The notes beneath the pieces were generated by a model that saw only the letters and a list, made by a program, of their open reading frames with translations, was not told where the DNA came from and ran no database searches. Positions 48,672 through 62,749 of a stretch of DNA of 64,000 bases are shown here, piece by piece (position 1 is the first letter of the stretch; each line of letters begins with the position of its first letter). Position numbers and translations under genes: made by a program. Source of the stretch: Nymphaea colorata (lineage: Eukaryota > Streptophyta > Magnoliopsida > Nymphaeales > Nymphaeaceae); contig NC_045141.1 of the NCBI RefSeq assembly GCF_008831285.2, forward strand, positions 26,835,315-26,899,314, given 5' to 3'.

Positions 48672-51600
48672 TTAATCTAATGATACATGAATCTTGATGG
48701 TAGAATCGGTACGAATGATCTCTGAGAGTTTATCAGTTGAGTCATCATGACAGTCTAGTCTTATTCTTAAATGCAAGGGTCTCACGAAAACCACATTGCT
48801 CAGGTCTTTACATGATGCTAAAAGCAAGGAGATAGGGGTCTCACCTTGTTCTGGGTTCCCCTCGTGGCTAGAAATACCCAGTATCTTCTCCGCCTTTCTA
48901 ACATCATCGATCAGACCATGCTCACATGCATTGTGGAGTTGTAGATAGAATGCTGCACATACAACAATCTGCATGCATATCGAAGAAAAAGTTCATTAAA
49001 CTCAAAAGAGCGAAAGATATTTCCAAACATGACCACGTGGACAGATGTTAATTCTTAAAGGAAGTTAAAATGCAATAATCGGTTTTAAAAATGTAGACAA
49101 GGTAATTCCAGCTTTGAATTAATGTCAATCAGAACAAATAAATTTCAGACAAAAAGGTTGACCCTCGTATAGATAGCTATGATATCGACAACTCAACAAA
49201 CCTGGCACTGATTTTTCTGCCTATTTTTTTTAAAAGAAAAGTGAAAAGGGATCCCGTCTAGTACCTCACTTGTTCCTGGACTTGTACTCACACAGCAATC
49301 AATATGTGCTGATGTGTCTCCTTGAGGATAGCCAAATTCTGCTTGCTCATCATTCAATTCAGATGCTGCATTGGTACTTGCAAACGCAAGATTATCTAAT
49401 TCATCATACCACTGTTGGGCAACACCAACCTGCAAGTGTCACTAAGATCGTATCAGAAACATGGGAAATAACAGAGACAAATCGAAACCATTGCAACTAC
49501 ATTTTGACCTTTGCAGTAGAATCTGCTTCTTTTCTCAAAACAGTAGCAGAACCTCTCGCTTGACACCAAAAGCAACCATCTTGTAGAGGAGATGCAAGTT
49601 TGGTTCCACCAGGAACATCGACATCGATTTTTATATTACACTTTCCTGTACAAAGGATAAAGAAAAACTTATAACTTCCATGTTTCTGAAAAATTAGCAA
49701 AATTTGCCAAAATTGAGTAGAAGTGCTGATTTCCTCTGAAGAAGGTAACGATAGGATTATACGATATTTTACATGTATGACTCCATTGTTGCTCAAGTCT
49801 AAACCAAGAAAAAATGCATGTTGCTGAGATGAATTCGACACAACAAATGAATATTATGATTTAAAATGTTTACAGAAATTATGAGCAAATTCATAAGCTG
49901 GAACAAGAACAAAGGGAATTGCAAACCAAAATAATATTTTAAAAAGAATTCTATGTCACCAAGACAGGATAGGAACGTCAAAACTAGAATACTAAAATGA
50001 CCTGAGTCATTTGAAAAATAAATCTTATTTCTGAAGACCTGGCATCAAACAAAAAGTGACTTCATGCATCACTAATTCTAGCAACCGACTGCTCAAAAAG
50101 GTTCCTTTTGGAAGTTAAACTAGGTAGTTAGGGTGGGAATCAAGATAAATATTCACATGAAAGGAACACCTCCGAGAGAATGCAAGGCTCCTGATTTTTC
50201 AAATCAACTAATAACAAGGAAATTTTTCCACAAAAATAATTTAACAGAAAGTAATATGTACGATATTCAAATGCATCATTTGTAGCGGTATATTCAGAAA
50301 AAATTATTACATGTTCAGATGCAATACTTACAGTTGACCATTTAAAAAACTCATAGGTGGAGTTCCTATCTTGAGGTGCAAAAATTTCACCAGTAAATGT
50401 TAATTTATTGGGTCACATAAGTCTTATGGGGAGTGGCACAAGTAGAACTTTCTTTGGCTGGTTGCCCTAGGGCTTAGAAAAGACTAACTTTGCTTCAGAA
50501 TAAAACAATTAGAATTAAGTGTATAAGCTCGGTCTGTTGTCAAGCTGCTCTTACAAAGTCAGCACAAAGTAAAAAAGAAAACAAAAAAAAACCTGCAATC
50601 GACATACCGGGATGCACATTAAAATGTTGAAGTAGACGGTTGGTTGCTGGCACGTACGCATCATAATCCCGTCTTCAAGAGCAAGGAGGAAACAAAAAAA
50701 CAGGAGCTGAAGTCAATCATAGTTTTAGAGAGGAAGCTTTCTCCAGCAGTGTTCAACTGAAATCTCAAGCATACAAATTCACAAAGATGATTGACAACAA
50801 AATCCAACATCAAGATAACAGTCAAACGGCAACTTTTCCCATACCCAGAAAAGACCTCCAAAGGACAATCCAGCCAATATGGCAATCCAAGGACTCCAAA
50901 ATTTGAAAATTGAAGAGAAGAAAATTTATCTGATCCATGGTGATATTTTATTATCTTCCCTCCATCTATGCTCCAAACATGCCAACAGATACGATACCAT
51001 CAGCCAAATAACTATTGCAGCATCGGAATTAATGTAGACACTAAGAAAGAACAGATGCAGAATCAAAAGATTAACCAACCAGGGTCACAGAGCAGTATAT
51101 TCCCCTCAATTTTTGCAACTGATGATATCATATGTGCATAAGACAACTCCTCTAAGGAGTTACAGTTGGTTTTACACTGCAACTGAAGTTTGTGGTATGC
51201 CTCTTTCGCCATAGCCAACCTGCTCTTGATAACTGGCTTGCAGAAGTCCATGACAGCTCCTTGTCCTTGCAAATGAATATAGAAAAGATAATTCAATGAC
51301 ACTTTTTATGAGGGGAGAAGCTGGAGATAACGACAAACTATACCTTTACATGAATTCTCAATCTTCCCCGTTGCTGTACACAAAATCCACAAACTGTCAA
51401 AACTGCAAAGATTATTAGAAAGTTAAAAACTATTAAACAATGGCCACGAATGAGCCATCAAGTTTGTGAAAAAAGATGTTTCACTGCACCAACAATAAAT
51501 AGCTAGTGTACCAAATGGTCCCTCGGGTCTTGGCAAGTGCCTGGGGTACCGACAGCAGGGTAACCAAAAAAAAATATATATATGCTAGTTTTGTAACCTA

Positions 51601-54600
51601 AATGCCAACTTCACTTGGCAATCTTACTGTAGAAAGCATTTCTGTACTAAGTGGGGAAAAATCAGGTCCCTGCAGATATGACCTAGTGTACCTGACTACA
51701 TATAAAGACAATAAAAGGAAAAAAGATGTTGCGCTATGAAGAAGACTTTCAGGAAGCATATTACCTGCGATTAGTTATGAACAGATTTCGTTCCTCCAAC
51801 TTCAATATATGCCATGGGAAACATGGGATATCCATTTCATGCTCATCAACGTTTTCTGAAGCTTGAGGAACCATTCCCAGCTTGACCAAAAGCCACCTCC
51901 ATAGGCTCCTGGTGTTCTTATTAGACTCAGGAGCAGGATATACTGTATGAACAATCCTTTTCTCAAAATCGGCACACCGTACAGCATGGTTCTTCCAAAA
52001 AAAAAAAAAAAATCCAAAAAACATACTTCATAAAAATATTATAATGGTCAAAATTCCAAAAATGCAGTGAAGTTATTGCTACATAAAAAATGTACGCACA
52101 AACTTCAATATCACAATGGATAACAGGAAATAGCTAACAGCATGCAATGCGTTCACAACACATCTTGAACATAAAACATGAGAAAACTTAATCCTTTAAG
52201 ACAAGGCCTGCCTGTGAACAACTGTGCTCAAGATTGGTTTTGTGAGCCCGGCCCATCAACCATCATACCATGATCTCAGTAGCTGCACAGAACATATTCT
52301 GCTTTACAACTATGAATGTTCAAGTACCTGCCAAGGTCATACTATCAAAACTTTCCAATTTTAGTTAAAATCAACTGACACCATGAACACAGAAGGGGCT
52401 TACTGAAAAAACCGCAATAGTGGGCATTTAAGTTAACGCTGCTAACATGACCAGGTCACTGAATTTCAGGTGGCTAATATATAAGCAAAATATTGACGAG
52501 TTCAGTGTATATAGCAATAATTTAGTTAGCCTCTTAGAAACTCTCAACATGAAATTTGTCAGTGAAGTTGAAAATAATTTTTAAGTAAAATAGCAGACAA
52601 ATCAAGCTTTTCAAATCAGTCATCTTCTTAATGGTGAGAAGGCACTCCTACCAGTTGGATGTCGAATGAAATTTCTGAAACAGGCAAATTCATGTATCAA
52701 TCCCTAGGAAAATAAAATACTGCTGCTCGGGGCAGCATTTATAAATCATTATTCACGTGGAAGTATGAATAGTACATGCTTTCACAACATCTAGAATTTT
52801 CAAATGCAATCTCAATTTGTTTCTCAATGAACCATTAGCAACTACCAAAGTCCAGAGAAAGAAACAAATACATACAAGAAAAAAAATCCACAAAACATAA
52901 CTTCAGAAACCAAACAAGCAAGTGCAGACAGTTAGAAACTATGACGCTTGAGTATCACTGAGAAGATAGCACTAAAGAAGTAAGAATGCTAGGTACTTAC
53001 CTCAGAATCTACAAAATATAAACAATCTTCCGCAGCATTATACACTGAGGCAGCTGGTCGCATCATCTTAGCAGTTTCAAATCTACCATCCTCGAAACCT
53101 GGAGAAGAACCAATCTAACAAGTGATTCCATATTAGTAGTCCCACAAGGCCCACCAAACAGATTTTACAGACAGATGCAGCTGAACAACATCAAGAAAGA
53201 AAAAGAGCAAAATGCCAGCCGTTAAATATCAAAAGAGAAACCTTCTTATCAGGATAGGCTAGTGGCCTCAATAGAATCAAGTAAAAATAGTTAATCTCAT
53301 AAAGAACCAGAAAATATCCCTTAGGATAGTTCTTAAGGGAAACCAATAAATTCAAAGGTACTAAAAACAGAAGAAATAGTTAAGCAAGGACCTCCATCAG
53401 AGTCCACATTGACCAAAGGCTAGACTAGGCTCATACAATGGAGAGAGAGGGAAGCCTTTTTCCCACAATAATACCTACTGTTTTTACCATCCTATGAGTG
53501 TTATACAATGCAATTGTCCTTCTATTACACACTTCAAGTTTCCCACTACAATACAATTTGTCTGATATCTCATCATTGATCAAACATAAGCAGGATATGA
53601 AATTCAAACAAATGAATGTGGACTAAGTGCTATGGGTATCCAAGAAACAGTTACCCATAATAACCTAAGAAATAATACATGATTGCATCAAGAAACCCAT
53701 TTGAAAAAAACCAAAGCTTAAAGGAAATGACATTTCATGCTTACACTGTCTAATATATAGCCATTTCCATTGATTATAATGATCCGATGATGATTTGTAT
53801 CAGAAAGAAATATGCGATTGCTGGGTTCATCCGCAGACATACATCCTGAGAGAAAGACAACAAAATTGAAGGTTTCCAAAAATTAACACCTAACAAAAGC
53901 ATATGGAAAATATGGAATCAATTATCACAAACTTCAAAGCAAGAAAGAGAACATAGTTTTCTTGTAAAAGAGTACAAGCATAGTCATCAGTGTCATTCTT
54001 AAGATCAGACAAAAAGCGGAATTCACCAAAAAATATATATATATTTTTTGAAAATTGCAAAAATGATTCTTTTTAACTCCTTCAGAGTGGTTCAGACAAT
54101 CAGAAAATGAAGCACACAAAGAGGCATACACAAATCAAACAGGAAAACAGAGTCATTTTATTCTCCTTTTCAAATCTAGATACACCAAATTTCTTAAAAG
54201 CAAGATACTTTGTATCTTGGGGAAAGCTTAACATCTTCTGAAAATTAAAACTTTCAAAGTATAAGGTTCTGGAATCCAAATTATACTTCCCTGCAGACAC
54301 GCATTGTAGTGAACTACATCAGCGCATATTCTTAAAACCTTTAATAACACCGGAAAAAGATCTTGAAAAAACCAATAAAATGTTTACGGAAAACATTTTC
54401 AAAATAAAATTCAGTTTTTTTAATAATTATAACATCTGCATCATCAGCTTCATTACAAATATTCTGCATATTTTTCCTGCAAAGATTTTTCAAAGAACGA
54501 GACTTGTACTTATGAATACAATGTTCTGCATTCACTTTCGAAAAGGAAGTGAAGTATTTAATTGCAACAGACCTAAAACTGTTCACTGTATTTCCCAGAC

Positions 54601-57600
54601 CATTTATACAACAGGAAAAAATATAAGCCCAAAAAAGATTCCCTCAGAAAATTTTTACAGCATCCCCCCCCCCCCCCCCCCCGGCGGGTCTCTCTCTTTC
54701 ACTGTTCATTTTCATACTCTCACAGTCTCACTGCAATGGAGAAGGTATATCTGCCATCTTAGATAAAAATAATTATCCACCTACTCGTTGGTGGCTCAAA
54801 TATAAACATGTCTACCCTCCACTTCAATAACCTGCTTTTAAGTTGCTAATTCAATCTGCTATGTGTCTCTAAATGTCACAAGAGAGATTGGAGTACACAT
54901 TCACAATATCGAAAGAAATAATCACAGAAAAGCATGCAGAAGAATTGGTTGATGTGCATTCTGAACTTCAGTTTCTTATATGAAATAAAGATGAATATAG
55001 GCAAATAAATAAATAATGTATTGATTCGTTTTTCTTATTTTTATATACATTTAAGTATTTGGTAAAATCACACTTTGTTGTTTGTATTATAGGGAGGGAA
55101 TGAACATATATTGGGAAGTGAATGTGGAAATGGTTAACTTGGAGAAAATGAGCTCAAATTTTCTTACTCAGAAACCAGAATCACATGATCCTTTTATCCC
55201 ACCATCTTCTAATGTGCAAGAGGAGAAGAAAGAAGGGGAGGAGGTGGACAAGGAGGAGCCAGAATCAAGATGATCTTGATGTTCTTATGATAAACAATGT
55301 TTTTGATGGGATTATATGTATGAACTATTATACTTGTAGAATATTTTGTTTGGCATCAACAAGTTTGCATTGTTGTGTATAAATTATGCTATAATTTTGA
55401 TTTGTTTTGGATTATTTTATACATATATATTTAGACACACATATGTATACAAAAAATGTCTTAACCCCATACCCACAATTTTCAAAAATGGCATGTCCGC
55501 ACCTATAACCTTATACTGATACCCATACGACATAGATTCAAATTATCAACTTCACACATAGATTAAATCACATCATCAAATAACAAATCCACAACAGGTA
55601 GAAAGCATGAAAAAACTAAAGTACACCTGCAAAGTCTAAAAGCAGGTTCTTTAAAGAAGAACAAACTGAAGGTTCTCTAACGATTTCAGCACGCCTTGCC
55701 CAAGTGCTTCCAAAATTTTCAAGCACCGAAGAGCTTTTCTTTTGTGGATTGACAAGTTGACCAATTTCTGCCAATGTAACAGCAATATGGTGTTAACCAT
55801 TTAATATTAAGCACAAAAGGTTGAGGTGAACTCTTGTTGTGCATGCTATTCAAAGAAACACAAATCAGTTACAATATGAATCTTGCAAATATATTAAACA
55901 ACACATTCCAAAATACAGGATTCACCTACATTGTGAAGATTGATGAAGAAGAAAAAAGCAATCTGCCAGTTGGTGTTACAATCAAGAAGAAAAATGAATA
56001 TTTCTGAAAGCAATAGTGGGCTCATGTTTTGCCTGCAAATGAGGCAATTAGGTTATGTAAGGATGAATTCACATTCTTCCATACTCTACATGTTACGTTG
56101 CAAATAGATCATTTGACTGGAACATTTTGCCACTCGGCCAGCAAGAATAAAGATAAATATCACCTATATTACGGAAATATTTGAATTGTTTTTGGCATTT
56201 TGGAATTCATATCAGCAAAATATCACGATATCTTAAAATATCTTACGAAACTAAATATTGCAATATGATACTTATCCACTTTTCCTTAAAAACACATATC
56301 GACTTAAACATATATTTTTTATTTTTTGCTTCTTTTACAACTAAGAAAAGCACCCAACTTTTGACAATTTATCCAAACGAAAAATGGTAAAAGATTTCCT
56401 GTAATCCACTACATTTTAAAATCTCAACATTTTCCCAAGAAAAACAAAATTGTAAAAGCTTCTGAGAGAACCTTCCTGAGGATGATATTTGTGACTGTCC
56501 CCTTCAGAAATTACACATGATTTTCTTCGTAAGGGTAGGCTACATAGATGCTTAGGCACAAGACTATTATAGCACTTGGTGCAGAAAGTAACATCTTTTG
56601 CGCTCAATTAGATCTTCTTAATAAGTTGTTTGCAAATGAAGTTAAAGTCTTTTTGTCTACAAATTTTTTTATGAGAAATTTTTTAAGGTAGACCAAAATT
56701 TCCTACTCAGAATAAAAGCATATAGTTTTAAATTTCAAAGCAGAGGAATTCTGTAATTTTGCAGATGCCCCTAAAGGTTAGTTTAAAAGACAATGCAACA
56801 GCACTGTTTTGAGGCCCTTCAGAATTTGACCTTTAGCCCTGCGACTCATCAAACATCAAATCTCACTCAAATTCTCCAAGGAAACTATTTAACACTTTAT
56901 AATTGGCAATTCATACCAAACCTGGCAAAATTTCTGTTCCAAGTTATGTCACAAAGGTGCACTCAGAAGAAAAAAAATGCACAAATATCCTAGAGTATAG
57001 TTCTGTAATCCAGTTTGGCATAAAAAAAATATGCAACTGATTCTAACTGTCATGTTAAGAAAATTTATTGAAACTAAGACTTTTAAACCATGCATTTGGG
57101 ATGCCTAATTTCTATTGTTTTCCAAATGTGAGAATGGAAAAGCATACAAGGGACTTTGATTAACATGGCCTTGAACAACAAACTGTTCACTGGAAATGAG
57201 AAGAGCATGTATCCACTCAGTCAAATACAGCTTCCCAACATTTCAATCACAAACTTGATAACGATAATCCTATGCACATCTAAATGCCTAATGGGGATAT
57301 CAAATTTTTTCTAGATTTGTAGCCTTTTGCAGTATAATTATGGTCTACATTTTGAACCTGCAACTTGACAGGCAAATGTCATCATTTCTAATTTTCTTAG
57401 ATAGATACCTAAAATACTGTGGGTTCAGGCACTGGAGCTCCAGTTTGGGTTGAGAGTGACCAAGACCTACCAACAGAATTATGTGGTCATGCACTCGTGC
57501 ACATAGTCAAAAGAGAATAAAATTTAAGTACATTATCAGCACATGTTATCTTTAAGATAATGCACCTGCACCGAAGCTCTTATCTGGAGTTGCATATGGG

Positions 57601-60600
57601 ACCATTTCTCAACTGATGTAAAGAATGCAGATCACTTACCCTTGCTAATATTGGTGAGCTCCACATTCCTTGGGAAATAATAAACAGGCTCTCTCAAACC
57701 ATTGAGTAGCACATATAGAGTTCCATCTTTCATCTGAAAGAATCAGAAAATTCCACATGAGCTTCATGTGAATGAAGCAAAAATCTAGTGAACCCATAAG
57801 CAGCTTTATCATGAAAGAAAGATGAAGTAAATACCCTGTGGCCTGTGCTACAAACAATGGAACAAAATTCAACACATAATTTATACATTGTTAAGATTGA
57901 AAGAGATCAATACTCAAAGATCGTCAGATCAAGGACTCTTTTTTTCTTTTTGTTTTGGTGGTGGTGGGGGGGGGTGGTTAGGGGTTGTAGGAATGGAAAA
58001 TGTAAGGTCCTACTATGTTGAAGATTGTATCAAACTTAACAGAAGGAAACTATTAGAGCTTAGGCAACAAGCATGGACAAAATAGTAATCAAGGTTTAAA
58101 GTTTTACAGCCATTTTTTTTCAGCATGTAGCTAGAATCCTATCTGCTAACTTCCAGATCAGTCAGAAAATAAGAGAAAAACCATATCTGTCTAAAGGAAA
58201 CACCCAGAAGTGGTAAAACCATATTCTGCAATCTGCTTCTGAGAAGCATCTCATTTTACCAGCCAGGATAAACCTTCCAAATATTGTCCATTCAAAGTTG
58301 GCTAAACCGTCAGAAGGATGTAGCCTTTGCTATTTTACAAGGTATTTATTTGGCCAAGTCTATAGACATATATCTTCTAGTGTTTCTTATACTTTAAAAT
58401 ATTAGGGAGAGTACTTTCATCGTCATCTTGGCAGTAACGTGGTAACTAATTGGCTTGTTTTGCTTGCTTCAACACCTAAAAAATGCTTTGAAAATGAGAA
58501 AGAATACATCTTGCACATGGTCATTTCTCCGTTCCTCCAACACTAACATGAAAATAAAATTGCGCTCATACACCATTCCTGTAACAAGCTTAAGATCGCC
58601 TTATTATATAAATAATGGAATTGCAAAAAAAAAAAATTATTGGAAATTACATAATAATTACTTGCACAAACTTCTCAGATGACACCAAGACAGGAAATGT
58701 GATGTATTTGTTGCTTATCATCTTGCTTATTTGATTCTTCGTGTTGTAGTCCGTTATATGTGCACCACATTGCAAGCCAAATACCTTAAGTTCTGGAAAC
58801 CTGCAGAAACATGAAGGAACTTGCTTCTATAAAATATATGTAAACAAATAGCAGATATCAATAAACCACTTATATGACGAAGACATAACCAAAAAATACC
58901 TTTGCTGGAGCAATTTCACCCTTTCTATGAAGACCATCTTGTTGAAGCCAAGAACTAGAGAATCATGAAGAAAAACATCCACAACAATCAGGAAAACCCC
59001 ATCATTGAAAGAGAATTTAGTGCCTTTGTCCATCCTGTTCAACCAATAATGGTGAGGACCTGTAGTTATCAGAACAATGACAAAAAGGTAATTAAAAATG
59101 TATATGAATCAAACATAAATTGAAGATAATTAGGTCAAGAGAAAATCATTCAAACTCAAGTAAGCAATTGCAAATCATCATTAAGAAGTTCATTGTTCAC
59201 ATCAGAGTGACAACAATGAACTCATTGCTGTCCAGACACATGACATGTTCTCTTCAGCAATTCAGTAAAAAACATGTTGTTTTCAATATTTAAGATTTAC
59301 AAAAAAAATTACTTTGAGATCCATTGGCTTGAACGAGCCATAGATGAAACTATTTGACAAAGAAATCTTTCAAACTCTTTGATTTTGATATATGATAAAC
59401 CAAACAATAGAATGTAAAAAAAAAATTGTGAACAAAAGCAAATAAATAAAATTTCAGAGCAATACTGCTAACCCACCATGTTTGCAAATGTGATTTTGTC
59501 AACTGGATTTTTTCAAACTTAGCAATATATTTAATGAACATAAAGGCCTGTATCAACTATGACTACCTTCAATTTTGTCCGCTGCAAACTCCAAAAATAC
59601 CAAAAGGCTAGCATCATGACTTTCTGAACCAGCAGCTAATGTTCCAACCCTGTATTCATCATGAACTTAATACAACGTGGCTACTAGAATTAAGTATCTT
59701 TCAACAATTTAAGAACACAACTTTACTAGGAGCTTTTATACAGCAGACAACAGCGAAGTATAATAAACTACAATTCAGAGTTGCCCATACCATAAAGTAG
59801 AATGTGTACTAAAAAAACGAGTTGAGTGAGCAGGCAGCTGAATGTCAGTGCCACGTGCATTCTGCATCGGATCATATGCTTTGCGTAAATTAAATTACAT
59901 CCATTAGCTAAAACCTATACTATCAAAGGCTTGCGTAGCTTGGCTGATTGCCTAAGCTAGCTGTGACCAACCATTTGAAAACGCCTAAATCATGGCCTAG
60001 AATGCCTAAGATAGGTGCTCAATACCCTTTTTTTTCATTGACAACCTATCTTTTATTTTATTGTTCTTCTCTCAAGACTTTATTTTTGTTTCTGTGCAAT
60101 TTTCTCACTTTTATGTTGTTGCATCTGATTTTGCATTAATGGTATGTGTGTATGTGCATGCATGCTTACAATTATAGTTGTAGTTACAATTCATATACTA
60201 TTATGCTTTGAATATTGATGCTACTTTATGTTTTTAATTTGCATATACATGCATTATCTTCTTCATACCTTTTTTTTGTTTATTGGAATTATAACAGAAG
60301 AAAATTTTATCACAAGCAACGTTAACAAAAAGTATGATTATATTGAAGATTTATGCTCGCCCTTTTTTTAATTAAATTAGTAATTTTAGGTTTTCCTCCA
60401 AGGATTTTAGTTCTAGAAAATCTAGGCAATAGTAAGATTTTGCATCCTCTGTAACATTGAAAAGCATTCACAGTTACTTGTAAGCTCTCATTTGCACTCA
60501 TAACTCGTAAACTTTAGTTTTTCAACTTCCATGGATTTGATATTTGTGTTATTGTGCATTTTAATGGTTTTATTGTTAGTTGATAGCTATAGGTTCTTCA

Positions 60601-60744
60601 ATGGAAAATGTTTCAGTTTCATTGTTTAATTTTAACTAATAGTGCATTTTATTAGTTTCTCTGGAGATGGCATCCTTATGTGCTTCGTCCTGCCTTGCTT
60701 TTAGGGTCATCTGTCCAAGTTGCACCTAATGTTGTTAACAACAT

Positions 60745-60779
<35 letters not shown>

Positions 60780-62665
60780 TGTTTTAACAATTATTATGTG
60801 ACTATATGTAACTGTATATGTGATTATAAATGTGACTCCAGAACAACATTTAGTGCAGCATTTTATTAATTTATGTACTCTAGTTAAAACATAAATCTCA
60901 GGATCATCCTGCTCGGATTGAATTAGCCAGATCCTATTCAACAGAGTGGATGATTTATGAGGTTATCAGATCAGTCAACTTTTGTCAAAATCACCTAAAT
61001 TGGCCTTTGACCGATTCAGGCTGTCTTGCCTGTTTTACCCTCATGACATTGCTCGTGGACCTCATGGCCAAGGTTGGTTTCTCCCTTCAGTCTGCTTTCA
61101 AACATTACAAATATGGTAAACGTTCAATTTTTATAGTCCCAATGGATAACTTGATGCAGAAGGGAAAGCACTCCACTACTTTATTGGATGGATTGTGCAT
61201 TTTGATCGTTGTGGTGATTTTCATGCATCTTACTGTGCAATTTGGACTTAACTGCATAAGCAACATATTCTTCAATAAAGAGAATACCCATTCAATACTT
61301 GTGCAGCTATATTTCTGTTTGCTATGCCTGACTCATGCAAACTGAACCCGAATTACAGCTGCTCATCTTTTCATTTTTCTAAAGTGTTCATGCTTTTATC
61401 TTCTTGTTTATTGTCTCTTGTTCCCACGAGTTTTCTGATTTTTTTAAAATTTAAAACACATTTTTAGTTCACAAATGATTCAGATCCTGACTCAATTCAC
61501 CGATCTGTTGGATCATTAGGCTTTCCAATTTGATTCAAAAATTGACTATGGTAACATTGTTTTGTTTTCTAAATTTTTATTTTTCTTTTGTACTACTTAA
61601 AGCGGCGGATAGTCTAGGACTAGGCACGCATAGACTCTAGGCTATACTCATCGCCTAAGATCCACATAATGGTTTAAGGTTTTAACAACATAGGCTAACA
61701 CAAAGAATACTTCTGACAATTTCCAAGTTTTATAATCAGCGTCTTTTCTCTAATTTTCCTTGAAGAGCTTCCATTGACACCTTCAAAATGAAAACTGCAT
61801 CACGATTGAGTCCCTGAATTCAGGCTACATGAAGTAAATCTTCACGATGTTTGGAAGATAGAGAACAGCCACAAAATTAAACCACAAATTATACTAGTAC
61901 GGCACAGGCTAGTAGACATCTTCAAACCCAAGGCAGGATCAGTTCGACTCTCAGTGTAACCTTAAGCTCAAGCTCGATAGCCGCGGAAGGCCAGAAATCA
62001 CAGAGATTAGCGGTGATGCGGTCGAAACAATTTGACGTATTTTGTCCGTTTAATTTCTTGGTTAAATAAGGTCCGTACAATGAAAACCAACATCGTGAAC
62101 TTCTTAGCCAGAAACCGATTTCCACGGCGAACCACGTGACCTCCTCCTCTGCAATTACGTTATACAAAAAGCAAGGGAACAATATTTCCACAAACAATAT
62201 CAAAATAAGCAAAATTCTAAAAAAACTAATTACCATCTGACATGCCGATCCCAGTCTTTGCCACGTATTCCAGATGTATTTACAGAAGCGGGAGATGAGG
62301 AAACTGTTTGGAAGACTGAACGCAACCATTTCTGTTTTTCTGCATTAAAAACAGATATTCAGGACACCAAGTCATCGGCCAATGCAGAAGAAAGCGTCTA
62401 CTTAAAACTAAAACCCAACAGTGTCTTGGATTAAGAATGAAAAACAGACGAACAAACAATCGGATCGAAAATCAAACCTTAAGGACACGAATTGGCTTCA
62501 AGAACGATACAAGCATAAGCGAATTGATCATAAATAAGATTCGCAAGCCATAGAAAACCGAACGAGAAAGATCGAAGATAGCAGATGGATTTTGAGAATA
62601 CCTGAGGAGAAAGATCGAGAGAAAACTCTACAAATCTCCCTGACGCCCCTCGCGCGGGAAGCCAT
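48672..62665 (-). CDS. EMB1974: NHL-repeat protein, EMB1974-like, predicted organelle-targeted
   Basis: Seventeen exons join in frame to 752 residues: 62665-62602, 62339-62234, 59649-59567, 59059-58900, 58800-58662, 57733-57640, 55767-55627, 53845-53745, 53114-53001, 51991-51765, 51402-51344, 51265-51080, 50965-50845, 50672-50608, 49645-49509, 49429-49265, 48968-48672. The N-terminus (MASRARGVREICRVFSRSFS) is Arg/Ser-rich like a mitochondrial presequence. Residues around 95-200 (FLIVVDVFLHDS, LLQQRFPELKVFGLQC) look thioredoxin-fold-like without a CxxC. NHL repeats follow: ADEPSNRIFLSDTNHHRIII, GFEDGRF, MRPAASV, DCLYFVDSENHAVR. The C-terminal third has IDVDVPGGTKLASP and a beta-rich end. From memory it matches Arabidopsis At3g07060 (EMB1974, needed for embryo development); the molecular role is unknown. 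The architecture recalls animal NHLRC2. No lesion is seen. Exon 1 is followed by introns of up to 2.6 kb. Confidence 0.9.
54664..54682. repeat. Homopolymer C run in an NHL-gene intron
   Basis: About 19 consecutive C followed by GGCGGGTCTCTCTC. It lies in the intron between exons 55627 and 53845. A run this long is unusual in this AT-rich DNA, and its exact length may be unreliable in assembly. Confidence 0.9.
54990..55570 (+). mobile_element. Possible transposon relic inside an NHL-gene intron
   Basis: On the strand opposite the host gene, 55082-55273 reads open for 63 codons with a hydrophilic, Glu-rich end (EEKKEGEEVDKEEPESR). About 180 nt later, repeated CCCATACC/ATACCCATACGAC motifs (55464-55530) resemble ends common in plant hAT-type repeats. 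No terminal inverted repeats or transposase motifs are visible, so this is only a suspicion. Confidence 0.3.
59925..61695. mobile_element. Possible degenerate repeat element in NHL-gene intron 2
   Basis: GCCTAAG/GCCTAGA-type short motifs cluster at both ends (59950-60015 and, inverted, 61605-61695), and the right end finishes in TTTAAGGTTTTAACAACATAGG. This is the pattern of old plant MITE or hAT-like repeats. The interior (60.0-61.6 kb) is AT-rich with no convincing coding region. Confidence 0.35.
60748..60780. repeat. TA/TG microsatellite
   Basis: A short ATATATAT run followed by about 11 TG dinucleotides, inside NHL-gene intron 2. Likely length-polymorphic. Confidence 0.95.
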
Positions 62666-62713
62666 CGGATGCCCCGTCCTCCCGAAAGGGCGGCAAAAAC
62701 GGCCGAGACAAGC

Positions 62714-62727
62714 ACTAGGGTTTTTAA
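62714..62727 (-). promoter_or_regulatory. Telobox-like motif upstream of the NHL gene
   Basis: The minus strand reads AAAAACCCTAGTGC about 50-60 nt before the ATG at 62665. AAACCCTA boxes are common near the start sites of plant housekeeping and organelle-protein genes. Confidence 0.5.
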
Positions 62728-62749
62728 AGGCGGGAGTTGGCGCCCGCAC

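Noticed and set aside
60950-61345. A 131-codon plus-strand open frame with hydrophobic stretches.
   Set aside because: It lies within NHL-gene intron 2 in repeat-like DNA; no recognisable transposase or membrane-protein family.
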